Origin: Owenia fusiformis
Lineage: Eukaryota; Annelida; Polychaeta; Sabellida; Oweniidae
Direction of reading: 5' to 3'
Assembly: GCA_903813345.2 (NCBI GenBank)
Contig: CAIIXF020000007.1
Location: 30,848,698-30,912,697 of the forward strand
Length of the DNA stretch: 64,000 nt
Position 1 is the stretch's first letter, and each line of letters begins with the position of its first letter. Position numbers and translations under genes: made by a program. A model generated the notes under the pieces. That model searched no databases. It was not told the DNA's origin and worked only from the letters and a program-made list of their open reading frames with translations. Below, in pieces: positions 53,251 through 64,000 of the stretch.

Positions 53251-54006
53251 GATATTGTTGATTTATCCCATGGTTACAAGGATATAGATCGAATATCAGG
53301 TGAAGATATATCTGATATGTGGATCAAGATATCATATTTTAGCAAACAATCGCCAAACCATCGAAAATCCTGAAACTTCACCTTTAAAAGACGAAATTGA
53401 TTTGTCAAAATAAAATTGTCCTCAATACATTGTCATATTCAAAATCTAGAATTGGAAATGAGGTTTAGAAAAACTATGTACGTGTATACTTTTCTTTAAT
53501 GGCATGATTTCCATATTGTAAAGATTTCTCATAGAGCAATACATTTTAAGTCATGATGGTTTCATTAATAACAATGGTATTTCTATTATCCCCATTAGAG
53601 TCATTGGCACTGAAGTTAACATGGCGGAGATTCTATTTGATTTGAGATCTATCCAAATGCATGACCAAGTATAAGTGAACAACATGTAAAAGACAATCAA
53701 TAAGGCCATTGATTGAAATAAATGTTCTTACTAATTGTTTTACATGGATCCATATACCAAGCAATCTATTACAGATATAGGTAACGATTATAACCTTATG
53801 TCCCCTGAAGTTGAATCACTGATAAAGCAAATTACTAAATGGATGAATATATGAATATCAGATAGGATTAAATTAACTGAGGTAAAACTCGCCTCTGACT
53901 TATATTTTCCTTTGAGATCTGGTTAAGGTTACCCTTTGCATTTGTTCGTTCTTAAAAGAGAGCTTAGGTTGTTTATGACTAGACTCTGTGCGCAGGGTAG
54001 GTTAAG

Positions 54007-54090
54007 GTAATTCTGGAATTTTGCTGCATTCCTCAATTGAGTCACATGAGGATTGCAGCAAAATTCCGAACATGCAGACTAACCTTAAGG
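54007..54090. repeat. Hairpin sequence
   Basis: 'tctggaattttgctgcattc' pairs with 'gattgcagcaaaattccgaa', and 'ggttaaggt' with 'accttaa' outside it. A small MITE-like hairpin. Confidence 0.6.
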
Positions 54091-54099
54091 ATGGTATTC

Positions 54100-54270
54100 A
54101 GGTTCGTTGCCAGTATAATCCAGGGGGTTTCACTTTTCCTGCTGGGATTTTCTAGGGAGGGGGTCACAAAAAATGTACCATTTCATATGTCAATAATGCA
54201 AGAAATTACAGTTTTTTACTATTCAATATTCTGCACTCCCCCTCCCCCCTCATGGCTATGGGCTAGGTAT
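54100..54270. repeat. Relic related to the CAGGCCCGTAGCC MITE
   Basis: 'ccagggggtttcact' at the left and 'cccctcatggctatgggct' at the right, with a C-rich interior like the copy at 53.05 kb. Confidence 0.4.
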
Positions 54271-54933
54271 CTTACCTTATCCACTTATGACCAAGCACAA
54301 GTTCCAAGTGTTCCGGAGTTGTTCTTCACATGTTTGATCCCTCTCCCAGTATAACACTGGACTTTGGAGGTTATTTCTGATGGTTATATCTATTTTATAT
54401 CCACCACGCTGATGTCATCATTGTTTCTGAAAATAGAGAGTAAAAAAGAAAAATAGAGCTTGAAGATACAAAAATTCAAAAATGTTTCCTCATTTGATAG
54501 CATATGTGCAGGGACAATCACAAAACATACTAATATTTGGAAAAAAGCAATAAATACATGTATGTAAAAGGAAGATATACGATAAATTAATGGATAAACA
54601 TAATTTTTGGTGTACAAATTATTTTTCGACCATTATTTGGGAGGAGGGGGCATTTTCATTTTAAGGGGGAGTCTCTTTCAGGTTTGGCAGCCATGTCGAC
54701 TCGTGATTCTACGTGATAGTAGTATATTATTTCAGTCATGAAATACCTTTATGGATCAAGATGATTAAGTTTATACATCCTAATAGGTATTACGTTACGG
54801 ATTGTAAAATCAAACGCTAATAAGGCCAACCTTATATATAGACTGTAATATACATGTATACGTATAGTACAAGGACAAGCTTATGTACAAAATGCATGTA
54901 CATGTATATTATTAGTATAGACTTATATCTACA

Positions 54934-55173
54934 GGGCTCTCACCGGGAAATATTTAGGGTGTCGTGGATTGGTGGAAACATCTTCAGAATACTGTTCAAT
55001 CCTGATAAATCATATTTATGTTATATTTTACCCATTTTACATGCTATTATTGTATATTCAAATTATTCAAATTTAGACTGTGGAAAGAATCATGATTTGC
55101 CAATAGCATGCGGTGTGAGCTAAATATAACGTGGTGCTGCGCCACATTCTAAAAGCCTAGCGAGAGCCCTGAG
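54934..55173. mobile_element. MITE with CAGGGCTCTC ends
   Basis: 'cagggctctcaccggg' at the left and 'ctagcgagagccctg' at the right. About 240 bp. No clear target duplication. Confidence 0.65.
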
Positions 55174-55179
55174 ATAAGT

Positions 55180-56790
55180 CTAACAAGGAAAAAAAAGTAT
55201 GATTTCACCTCTTCACAAATGAAATACAAGTTAACTCAAGTAAAATCATGCTTAATGCTTTAAGCATGGCATTACTGAAGTCAATAGTTAGTACTTCAAT
55301 AGCTATAAATGACAAATAAAAATCCATTTTGTAAGTTATCATCTCTTAACACAATGCTCGCTGTATCAGAAATACAATAAATTACAATATTTCTTATTTT
55401 TAGTGGACTGGTTAAGCTAAGGTGAAGATAAATACTTGCAAAACAGTTGGAAATGTCTCAAAAAGTCTCGAATCCTAATTCAACTGAAACGAGCTCAATA
55501 AATTAAAATGACAGACCTCACTTTCAATGATCCAAAATTTTCAAATTCATTTTGTTTGTTGCAAACCTTCACTATACCTCTTTGATAATTCTAAAATAAT
55601 TCTAAAATTCCCGGGGCTCGATCTCAATAAGCTATAAAATGATTCCGATCTGTAATACTGAATCAACAATGCCAAATCTTTCATAGAACATAAATGATAA
55701 TGATTTCCATTGATTTAACCATAGAAATTTGTAATTAATGTAGCATTTAATTTCTTTTTAGGCAAAAAGCTAGGGAATTTCTACGGAGCAACAAATTGTA
55801 ATATGTCAAAAGGTTGATAATCACTGGGGGTTAAACATCACTACCATTTTCAAGATTGTGGTTTCAAAATTTTCTAAAATCGCTTCAAATAAATCTATGT
55901 TAATCTCTGGCGACTTAACCTATATCATAGCTTGTTATTTAATAACAAGATAAAGAAATGTCGAAGGAGCTTGTTTTTAGTGATTAAAACATCACATTGA
56001 CATGTGGTATTCATAAAGACAGTGAAAATTTTAAAAGCGGGGAAATTTTTAGAATGGTAAAGTTCGCGGAAATTTTAAGATCTGGATGAGGTACGTTAGA
56101 GGAGGCATGGATTGCAGTGAACGAGGGCTAGGAGCTTGTCAATGATTACAAAATGAACATCTCATTTACATGCTTTTTGAGGGCTTGATAGATCCTAAAA
56201 TATATTGAGGTTGGTTGACAAAAAGATTTTTGAAGAAGATCATAATGATGTAATCCTGGGGATGTGATTTACATTATAATTAAAAATATTAATATGATAA
56301 CATATGATTTTATAAATAAACATACGTATATTGTATATTATAACGTATATTATATTATAATGATGTGGTCCATCTAACATTATATGTTGCAATTTGCAAT
56401 TAATAAACATATCAATGACATCACTTATATTCATTATTGATCATGTTTATAACAAGATAGCAGTTATATAACTTTCTTAATGTTCAGATATAACAACATT
56501 TAATGTCCCTTTTCAATTTGGTCTGAGGTTGTGAATTAAGGTGGCTCAACTTGAATTTTAACTTTAAAATGAGTAATCACGATACCGCATACACTGTATA
56601 TTCCCCTGTGGTCAGCATATATGTCTGACATAAAAATGACATTACAAATATTTATTCTACAGCAAATTGTGAATTCTTTTGCAACTATTATAATGATCAT
56701 ACCACACTCAAAAATACTAGAGTATTATAATAGGGAAAAATGAATTAATGGTTTAACTTAACAACTGGCAAATGCAGTAATGATGACAGT
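55180..56790. other. Intergenic AT-rich sequence
   Basis: No gene or clear repeat recognised on either strand. Confidence 0.45.
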
Positions 56791-56799
56791 TTGCTAAAT

Positions 56800-56958
56800 G
56801 GAAAACCTGTCTTAGTGAACACCTTTACTAATGAACACCTGTCTCTAGTAGAAACCCATTCTCTATACATACTCTACTGACTTTTGTACAAATTTTTCTC
56901 TAGTGAACACCTACCAACACAACACAAAAAATGTTCAATATACACAGGTTTTACTGTA
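56800..56958. repeat. Dispersed 'aaaacctgt...acaggttttact' repeat, copy 5
   Basis: 'ggaaaacctgtcttagtgaa' at the left, 'gaacacct' units inside, 'acacaggttttactgtac' at the right. Confidence 0.6.
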
Positions 56959-56959
56959 C

Positions 56960-59900
56960 ATGCAAATGACCTGGGAATATATCATTAATTATTTTTCAAG
57001 TCGAAGAGCTGAAACTAAAATACCTTTAGCATTTATATATACACTGTATAACTACAATAGACCTTACTGTCATTACTTAACACCTGTGATAAGCAAAATT
57101 GATTAGGCTGATATAATAACTTGAGCAAGTAATTAAATATCGAATTAAAAGTGAATAATACTAAAGTGCAGAAGGTAATTACATTATTATCATATAAGTA
57201 AAATATAGTTTTTACTTTTTATGAATTGAAAAATAGAACAGAGACTAGACAGTGGCAATGCAAGGGCATAGCATATGGACTTTTTTCTGCTTAATAAGTG
57301 TAAATAGACTAGATGCGAGTAGAAATGATCTTGATTTAGGTCATTAAATATTCAAAATTCAGTCAAAGTGAAATCATTTAATATTTTTTGAAAATGTGAC
57401 TTCCAGTTCGAGTTGATTCCTCATAGATATTATGTTACAAAATCACAAAAAGTGAAATATCTTTTCTTGTATTTGGCATATAAAATTTTCTTTTACTAGA
57501 CATATTTCAATTTGCATAACTATTAGATACATAAAGGTTATGTGAAAATTGAACCACTAAAACAGATGTAATTTAAGTTAAAGGGAACTTTCTACTAATA
57601 TACCCGCCATGCTATCTGACCCAAACGAGCCACATGGTGGTGAAACTGGTAACTACCTACTCGCATTTGCGTTATTGACTTACATATTCACATATCGTAC
57701 ATTTGTTAGTTTATTTTAGTTTATTTGTATTGTTGTTTGCATTTCTCTGTTGGTAAATTGCATGTCTTTTCATTGTTTATTTTCGTTAATTTAAATATTT
57801 TCCTTATTTCCTATATGCATAAATAATATCTGATAACTAAATTACTGTCAGGAATTCATATGTACAAAAATTGCATTTACGACTTCATTACGTCTTCAAA
57901 TATCAGAAACTATATTTACAAACAAAACATCGTCAACAGGTTAATATTCTTTGTTTGGAGATATTACCAATGCCACTGAACTGATCAATTTCTGTCAGCC
58001 TAAAATACCTGTCGCAGACATGAGAAATTGCTTCCAATAATTCAAGTTTTATAAGGTTAAAATGACTTTTAACCATTATTCACATTTTTTATTGAATGTA
58101 AACAAGATGGCTTGATTTCTAAGCCTTCTAAGTTATTTTATTTACAAATGCATAATTGGTCTCGAAAGTACAATCAATCTTCTAATGTAAAACAGCTACT
58201 TGAGAATCGTGCTACATAATATACACAAACGTGTACATTTTCAAAGCTTCTCAAATCTAGAATATGTGGCCTATGGCTTATTCTGGAATTATATATTTTA
58301 TATATTTTCATATGATAATATTATTTTTAATCCATATTCGTTTTAGAAAAAATTGAATTGAATTGCTAAATTTTTATTATTATTAATATTAGTTGTAGTT
58401 CCGGGGTTGTAGTTATGCCATACATGCAAATCTGTTTTAAAAGTATCCAAATGATATTCGATTCTCTCCAAAAACAACAAGGTTAAATCAAAGAAATAAA
58501 AAGTGTCATTTTAGGTAATACAAGATCACTTTGATTTCAAAAATTATTAGGGTAATTAACAGTGGGTAGGATGTCATGTCCCGTTAACGATTGGCTTATC
58601 TTAATCTCATTCATATAAATCCAAGCCCTTCAAAATCAAGTTATTGGCTTAAGTCAATCACACCTCAAAAAAAAACAATAGGATGTTCAAGTCATGTAAC
58701 AAATAGTTTCATGTTCCTTGCACTATTATGAGACAGTAAATCTTCATTCAAACTTTACGCAAAAACACTGTTCCTTAGACATCAAATTTAAAGATACAGA
58801 ACGGGATTACATGTAACTGACCTGAAGAAACATTGACATCTACAAAGGTAAACAGATGAAGATATCACCTTATTGTAAATGGATATCACAGATTGGTGGT
58901 TCATTTTCATCTGACACTGACATTATAAATCTAACCTTGATATTGCAATATGACATTTCAGATATATTATACTGAATTCTCAGTTTTAATTACTTAAAAA
59001 TGTATCGTGATGAACTATTTGTTTTCAATATTTGACAAGTAATTTTCACAACTAGTTTGGTTCATCTAACCATGAACAAATGATAAGCAAATGATATTCA
59101 GAATTTATTGGTGAATATAAAGTATACTTGGTTAATTTCCAGGATCTAATCAGGTACTATTGAATACTTACAATAAGATAATGCATTAGTTTCAAACAGT
59201 ATCATCAAATATGCAGAATAATAACACAATGATAACGTAGCATATTAATCGCTAAATTACTCGAACATGTCAACATCCAGTTAATTTTCCTAATGAGTAT
59301 TTCATGTTGCCATATTCAAACATTTCATCGTTAAAAAGATTTTACTTAAGTTGAACAAGAAGGATGTTCAGGTATAAAAAATCTTAACATAAGCAGACAT
59401 GTTTCTCATCTGTGTAATTCAATATATTATTTGTATACTTCAGTATACATTATTTCAATTATTCACCTATGAGCAGGTTAACAAGTTACAACTCTAATCT
59501 GGCAATCATATTGAAAGGCTTGTTTCTTTTTAAAGTCATTTCATAAGTAATTTTTGTATTAGTTATAGCTATGTCATGTTATCTTCAATATCATTGCATA
59601 CCAGCATAAACAAGCTGCCTAATTTGATTAATAGTTTGTCCAAAACGGATAATAATGGTGATAAGATCAAATCTTACAAATATTGATGTGATAAAATGGC
59701 AGCGATTTAATTTTGAATTTCATTATCACACTACTGAAAATCAGATAAAAGTCACAAATTAAAATTATTGATAACTGTTTGGTTAATCATTTGACATTGA
59801 CATCACAAAAAGAATAGATGAGTGCTAAATTTGATCACCCAATTTGAAGATTGTTAAAATATTTTAATAACTTTCTCAATTATAATGAATGCATTCTAGA

Positions 59901-60520
59901 ATTTTATGAATGGATGAAGGGTTCAATGCATGACACAGTAGTATACAAATTTAGCACCCTTGACTTTGTGATTTGGATGAATGTGGCCTTTTCCATCTTA
60001 GAATGCTGCTGCATAAGATTATCCAAAATATGTAAAGCCTACTTAGATGGAAAATGTATCCCTCATCCTTGATGGTGTTGATGCTATTGAGTACATTTAC
60101 ACCATTGGTTTCTGCACTGATCACATTATATTCAAAACAGAATTCAAGATTTAGTCATAATTGAAAATGTTATTCCTAAACTACAGGGTTGAATTTTATT
60201 GTCATCCAGTATTCAGATAAAAGACATGTAAAAAATCCAACTTTCCTGATGCTTTATTCCCTTTTCCCATACACCATACTAGAGTAGACTCCTTGACAGA
60301 ACTGTTATGGCAGAGAGCTTCAATCAGTTTAAGATTAATCCAAGGGCTGACTACCCGACACCCATGTATTAAATTTTATAACTATATTTTAATCTTTTAA
60401 TCGTTTAAATGCAATAACACAGTTTTGAATTGATAACATATGACATTTGTGTTCTATCTATTTCATTACATTATCACGCAATAAAGCCACTAAATCTTGA
60501 ATATAAATGATTAAATTATG
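56960..60520. other. Intergenic AT-rich sequence
   Basis: About 3.5 kb without a supportable gene. A weak match to the pearl-like start ('agactagacagtggcaatgc') is at 57243. Confidence 0.45.
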
Positions 60521-60524
60521 ATGA

Positions 60525-61075
60525 TGACTGTACATGTTTTGCCCGATGTGTTGTGCAAAGTTCCAATGTCAATTCAATGATCAATTAGTGAGACATGGAT
60601 GATACTAAAATAAACCCAGGTGTCTCCATTACCTTGGTGGACACTGTCCTTTGGTGTCGGACACCTAGGTGTCATACAGTGTCGGACACCTAGGTGTCAT
60701 ACTATCCTGTATACAAATGATGACTGTACATGTGCCACAATGTCAATTCAATCAAAACCCCATCATTCAATTCAATATTCAACAAAAATTAGTGAGACAG
60801 TGGGTGATAAACCCAGGTGTCTCAATTACCTTGGTGGACACTGTTCTTTGGTGTCGGACACCTAGGTGTCATACAGTGTCGGACACCTAGGTGTCATACT
60901 ATCCTGTATACAAATGATGACTGTACATGTGCCACAATGTCAATTCAATCAAAACCCCATCATTCAATTCAATATTCAACAAAAATTAGTGAGACAAGAC
61001 AGTGGGTGATAAACCCAGGTGTCTCCATTACTTTGGAGGACACTTTGGTTTTCTATCGGCCACCTAGCTGTCTCA
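60525..61075. repeat. ~197-bp tandem repeat with palindromic GACACCTAGGTGTC
   Basis: About two and a half copies. Each has 'gatgactgtacatgt', 'caatgtcaattcaat', 'attagtgagac', 'aaacccaggtgtct' and two palindromes GACACCTAGGTGTC (60660-60704 and 60857-60901); the last copy is diverged. Confidence 0.88.
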
Positions 61076-61079
61076 CTAT

Positions 61080-61930
61080 GTTATTTCAGTTTTCACTGTA
61101 GATTTACAAACAAGATAAATGACGTGCTACGTTATCAATGACAGGAGTATAAAACTATAAATATAAAAGCATGCTTTTCTCACATATTTTTCTTACTACT
61201 TCAAGCTAGATTTGTGTGCGTTGTATACTTTATAAAGTGTAAAGCAAGAAACCAAAGTGTACATTAACTATTGAACTGTAATACTTACTAATTTTCAGTA
61301 AAATCCACGCTTAATCGAAGTCGTATACTGTAATGATAAACGAGTCCTCTCATACAAAATATTTGTGTACATTTGTGGGGTGTGGTGTCTTTCAATGAGC
61401 GCCACCTATAACTTAACCATTTTGGTATAACTGTGTGTGTGAACATTCACTTTAATTTAGAGCTTATCCTGAAGAGTATATTCTATAAAAATTTGATTTT
61501 TCATGATAAAATATATTTCTGATCCTGAAAGATCATTATCTTTTGGTGGGGAATAATTTTTGTAAAGAATATTTCTACCAAACCGTACATGTCGCAGTCA
61601 AATTATTCTACTTCCGGGTTCGTGGAAATGCTGAGTTGGAAAATTGAACATGCATAAATCGAAGAATATCTTCATATTGTTGACATGTTTATTCATAATA
61701 TTCAGGTAAATCAATAACATATAGATCAATCATCACCACATCACCTGTGTTTGTCAAAACCACGGTGTTTTGACGGTTGAAGTTAGATTTTTTGTAAAAT
61801 GTAAAACGAAACTTGATTTGATTTTGAAATTGAATTGATAAAAGTCTAATAAATTCGGTGAGATCAATGGAATGTGAATAGCATGTGTGTAGAATAAACC
61901 ATAAGCTAATGTTGAAACTATATTTTCCAG
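61080..61930. other. Region upstream of the right-hand gene
   Basis: The promoter and start codon of the plus-strand gene should lie here. I see no long frame. A GC-richer patch with 'cttccgggttcgtgg' (61611-61626), an ETS-like word often found in housekeeping promoters, is a weak hint. Confidence 0.3.
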
Positions 61931-61976
61931 TGCTAAAGTGGTGCGAGGAGACAGTGCGACGAAGTCATCGGCAAAG
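61931..61976 (+). CDS. Candidate 5' exon of the right-hand gene
   Basis: 46 nt between TTTTCCAG and GGTAAG. Read in the frame of the next exon it gives AKVVRGDSATKSSAK. An in-frame TAA lies shortly upstream and there is no in-frame ATG, so if real it is internal and the start codon is in an exon I could not find. Confidence 0.45.
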
Positions 61977-63056
61977 GTAAGACCTCTTGGGCTAGGGGGT
62001 CTTCAGTGTCGTTTGTGATAAACCTGCTGTAATCTTTATGTTTACTTACGCAGAGACCTGAAAAGTGGATTGGAAACTTGAAGACTCTTGTCTCGGCCTT
62101 ATTTTGCTGCTAGAGGTGCTAATGTACAGTGCTGATATATTATAATTAAGGGTGCGTTTTCAAACTAAACAGAGTGCTCCTATCAAAAGGAATTTGCCTA
62201 CATACCCCTGAGACTCTTATCTGATAGATAGAATGCACAAATAAAAAAAAGTTTTGCTATTATAGGTAAAAAGTTCTCTTGAAATTTCGAAGTGATTTTA
62301 CCTGTTAATTCTGTCCATGGTCCGCCATTTTTGCGGAAGTTACACTGAAAAGCAAACTCCATGAAACGAAACGAAATCACTAGAAAAAAACATGGCACAC
62401 ATTGTGCGCATGTGCAGCAAAGTTTAGACCAATCAGATTATTTGATTATTTTGCGCACATGAATTATTTGCTTCTGAGCACTTACAAGCTTACCACAATA
62501 AACAAAGCTGGCAGAGACTACCCTTAGCCTACTTCATTTTGGCAAAATTTCAGCTCAAACTCGTGACAAATGCATTATGCATACGCTGGTGTGAAGCCTT
62601 GGAGACACTCATTTTAGTAAATATGATTTATGGGGTATACTTTTCTGCAGTTTGTGGGAGTTTGGGACATTAAATGTTAAAATTCAAGAAAATATGCCAA
62701 TTAAACGACTGATCAATTAATATATACCAGCACTGTATAAAGGAAAGACTCTAAATTTATCGTTATTAGATTTGAGATCAAAAGATCATTTTCATCTGGA
62801 CTGAGACTAACATAAAATTTTATGATGGTCTCAGATCTGGATAATCAGTTTTGTCACCATCTCTTTAAAATATGACTATAATCTTATCAATTGACTTTTC
62901 GAAGTTAGTGAGTATTCCAACCAATAGTTGCGCAAACTCTAAATACAAATTGTTATTTTTTACAGTATGTCATAGGACCTGCTTGCCTTAGTGTTTTACA
63001 TTTTCTTATGAAGGATAAACTTTAAACTTGTACATGTCTAAACTTCTGTATTTTAG
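61977..63056 (+). other. Intron of the right-hand gene
   Basis: Bounded by GTAAGA and TTTTAG. No other feature seen. Confidence 0.4.
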
Positions 63057-63174
63057 GGAGATGAAGGTTCTTCAAACACAACATGGATTGTTACTGCTGT
63101 GTTTGGCGTTCTCACCATCGTAGCTTTGGGCTCAGTTTGTTCAAAGAGAAATCAACAAACACCACCACCAAGAG
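63057..63174 (+). CDS. Right-hand gene, exon with membrane segment
   Basis: 118 nt, phase 0 in and phase 1 out. It reads GDEGSSNTTW, then about 17 hydrophobic residues (IVTAVFGVLTIVALGSV), then CSKRNQQTPPPR. This is one transmembrane helix followed by basic residues, so by the positive-inside rule the long C-terminal part is probably cytosolic. NTT is a possible N-glycosylation site on the short outer side. An in-frame TAG directly precedes the acceptor, so the exon must be spliced. Confidence 0.75.
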
Positions 63175-63426
63175 GTATATTTTACATATTTTATCATTTG
63201 ATTGCATTAAATACCATTCCATTAATGAAATGAGAAATCAAATTGCTTGTTTATATACTTTGTATTGCCAAAAAGTAACCATATCAGTTTAATGGAGCAA
63301 ACACTTTATATTAAGTTTTGGAATGTATGTCAAAGAAAGATGATCTTTCATGTCATGTGACCCAGTTTTGACCAGTCAAACAATTCCAAGCATGTTATTA
63401 GAATGGTATTATTAAATATTTTTCAG

Positions 63427-64000
63427 TTGCTAAGGAGTCTGTTAGAGAGGCCAGATTAGCAAGGTTTCAACCTTCTAACACACAACAAAATAATTCAGAA
63501 AAGAAAAGAGATCAAAATGGTAGTCCAGAGACTCAAATTAAAAAACCAAAAGCCAAACCTCAACTAAATATTGAAATAAGGGATCCAGGAAAGGGTCAGA
63601 ATAAAATCACCGGAGATTCAAATGATGGAACTTGTAGTGAAAAATCTGTTAAATTCGATATTGATACAGCAGAAAAGACTCTAAAGAGGGAACCTCCAAA
63701 AAGAGCAGAACTTAATGTCAGAAATTCAGAGAAACAGTCATGCGGCACTTCAAGCCATGATTACGATTCAGAATATGATGAAGCTATTCTTGCAGCTATT
63801 AATGATCTTAATCTTGACAATGAAGCTGTTGTGACATCAATTGACAGCCAGACACCGGGATTAGGTGTTGACTCTGGGGATGGATCTCAGTTTGTTTTCC
63901 CCAGTATTGAATCTCAACCAACGTCCACAATAACAGAAGAAGTATCTGTATCCACAACTAAAAGTACACCGTCCAGCTTAAAAAGTCAAGTGCCAAAAGA
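63427..64000 (+). CDS. Right-hand gene, long polar exon (runs off window end)
   Basis: Acceptor TTTTTCAG at the left; the frame is open for 191 codons to the window edge. It starts VAKESVREARLARFQPSN, then a Lys/Gln/Asn-rich stretch, then an acidic patch SSHDYDSEYDEAILAAINDL and a Ser/Thr-rich part. Such composition suggests an intrinsically disordered cytosolic region with a short amphipathic helix at EAILAAINDL. The REARLARF start loosely recalls the N-terminus of UBE4-type proteins, but I would not name the gene on that. Product unknown. Confidence 0.75.

Noticed and set aside
54037-54354. 105-codon plus-strand frame
   Set aside because: Crosses a hairpin and a MITE relic; no conserved motif.
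60525-61101. Plus-strand frames with repeated peptides (GVGHLGVIQCRTPRCHT-like)
   Set aside because: Products of the ~197-bp tandem repeat; no gene structure.
61911-61976. ATG at 61911 as start of the right-hand gene
   Set aside because: That frame meets a stop in the next exon after the splice, whereas the membrane-helix frame is a different one.
1-64000. tRNA, rRNA or other structural RNA genes
   Set aside because: No cloverleaf with conserved A/B boxes or rRNA core sequence was recognised by eye on either strand.

Overview
The window looks like nuclear DNA of a lophotrochozoan animal, most likely a bivalve or other mollusc. It is AT-rich and intron-rich, TACATGTA-type words are common, and it is full of small inverted-repeat transposons. 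It also holds elements ending in (GGAC)n or (GCCC)n microsatellites that resemble the mollusc 'pearl' / Helentron-like families. Nothing looks bacterial. The species call is inference from these traits and from protein similarity recalled from memory.

About 2.4-51.4 kb, minus strand, is one myosin III gene (MYO3A/MYO3B/NINAC family). I could follow it through 32 exon positions, 33 exons counting an alternative pair. Splice phases are consistent from a start codon at 51362 to a probable stop at 2367-2369, giving about 1370 residues. The product is an N-terminal STE20-type kinase, a myosin motor, a neck with five or six IQ motifs, and a short tail. The most striking feature is a pair of 84-nt exons (21729-21812 and 21110-21193). 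Both encode the motor's ATP-binding P-loop and both are in phase with the same neighbours. They look like mutually exclusive exons giving two motor isoforms. Degraded copies of the second exon's 3' end, two with GTGAGT donors, lie just downstream of it.

The introns carry most of the remaining structure. There are 81-bp, 32-bp, about 27-bp and about 40-bp minisatellites. A 28-bp monomer array with 84/112-bp higher-order units has a LINE reverse-transcriptase fragment embedded in it. A 3.75-kb tandem duplication (27990-35527) contains a mariner with a nested pearl-like element. Fold-back elements of 0.77, 0.88 and 2.84 kb are present, along with several MITEs with recognisable target-site duplications. 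Three inverted-repeat elements end only 12-19 nt from a splice site.

51.4-61.9 kb is mostly intergenic or 5'-noncoding sequence with scattered MITEs and a 197-bp repeat at 60.5-61.1 kb. From about 61.9 kb on the plus strand a second gene begins and runs off the window end. It encodes a one-pass membrane protein with a long polar, acidic tail, which I do not recognise.
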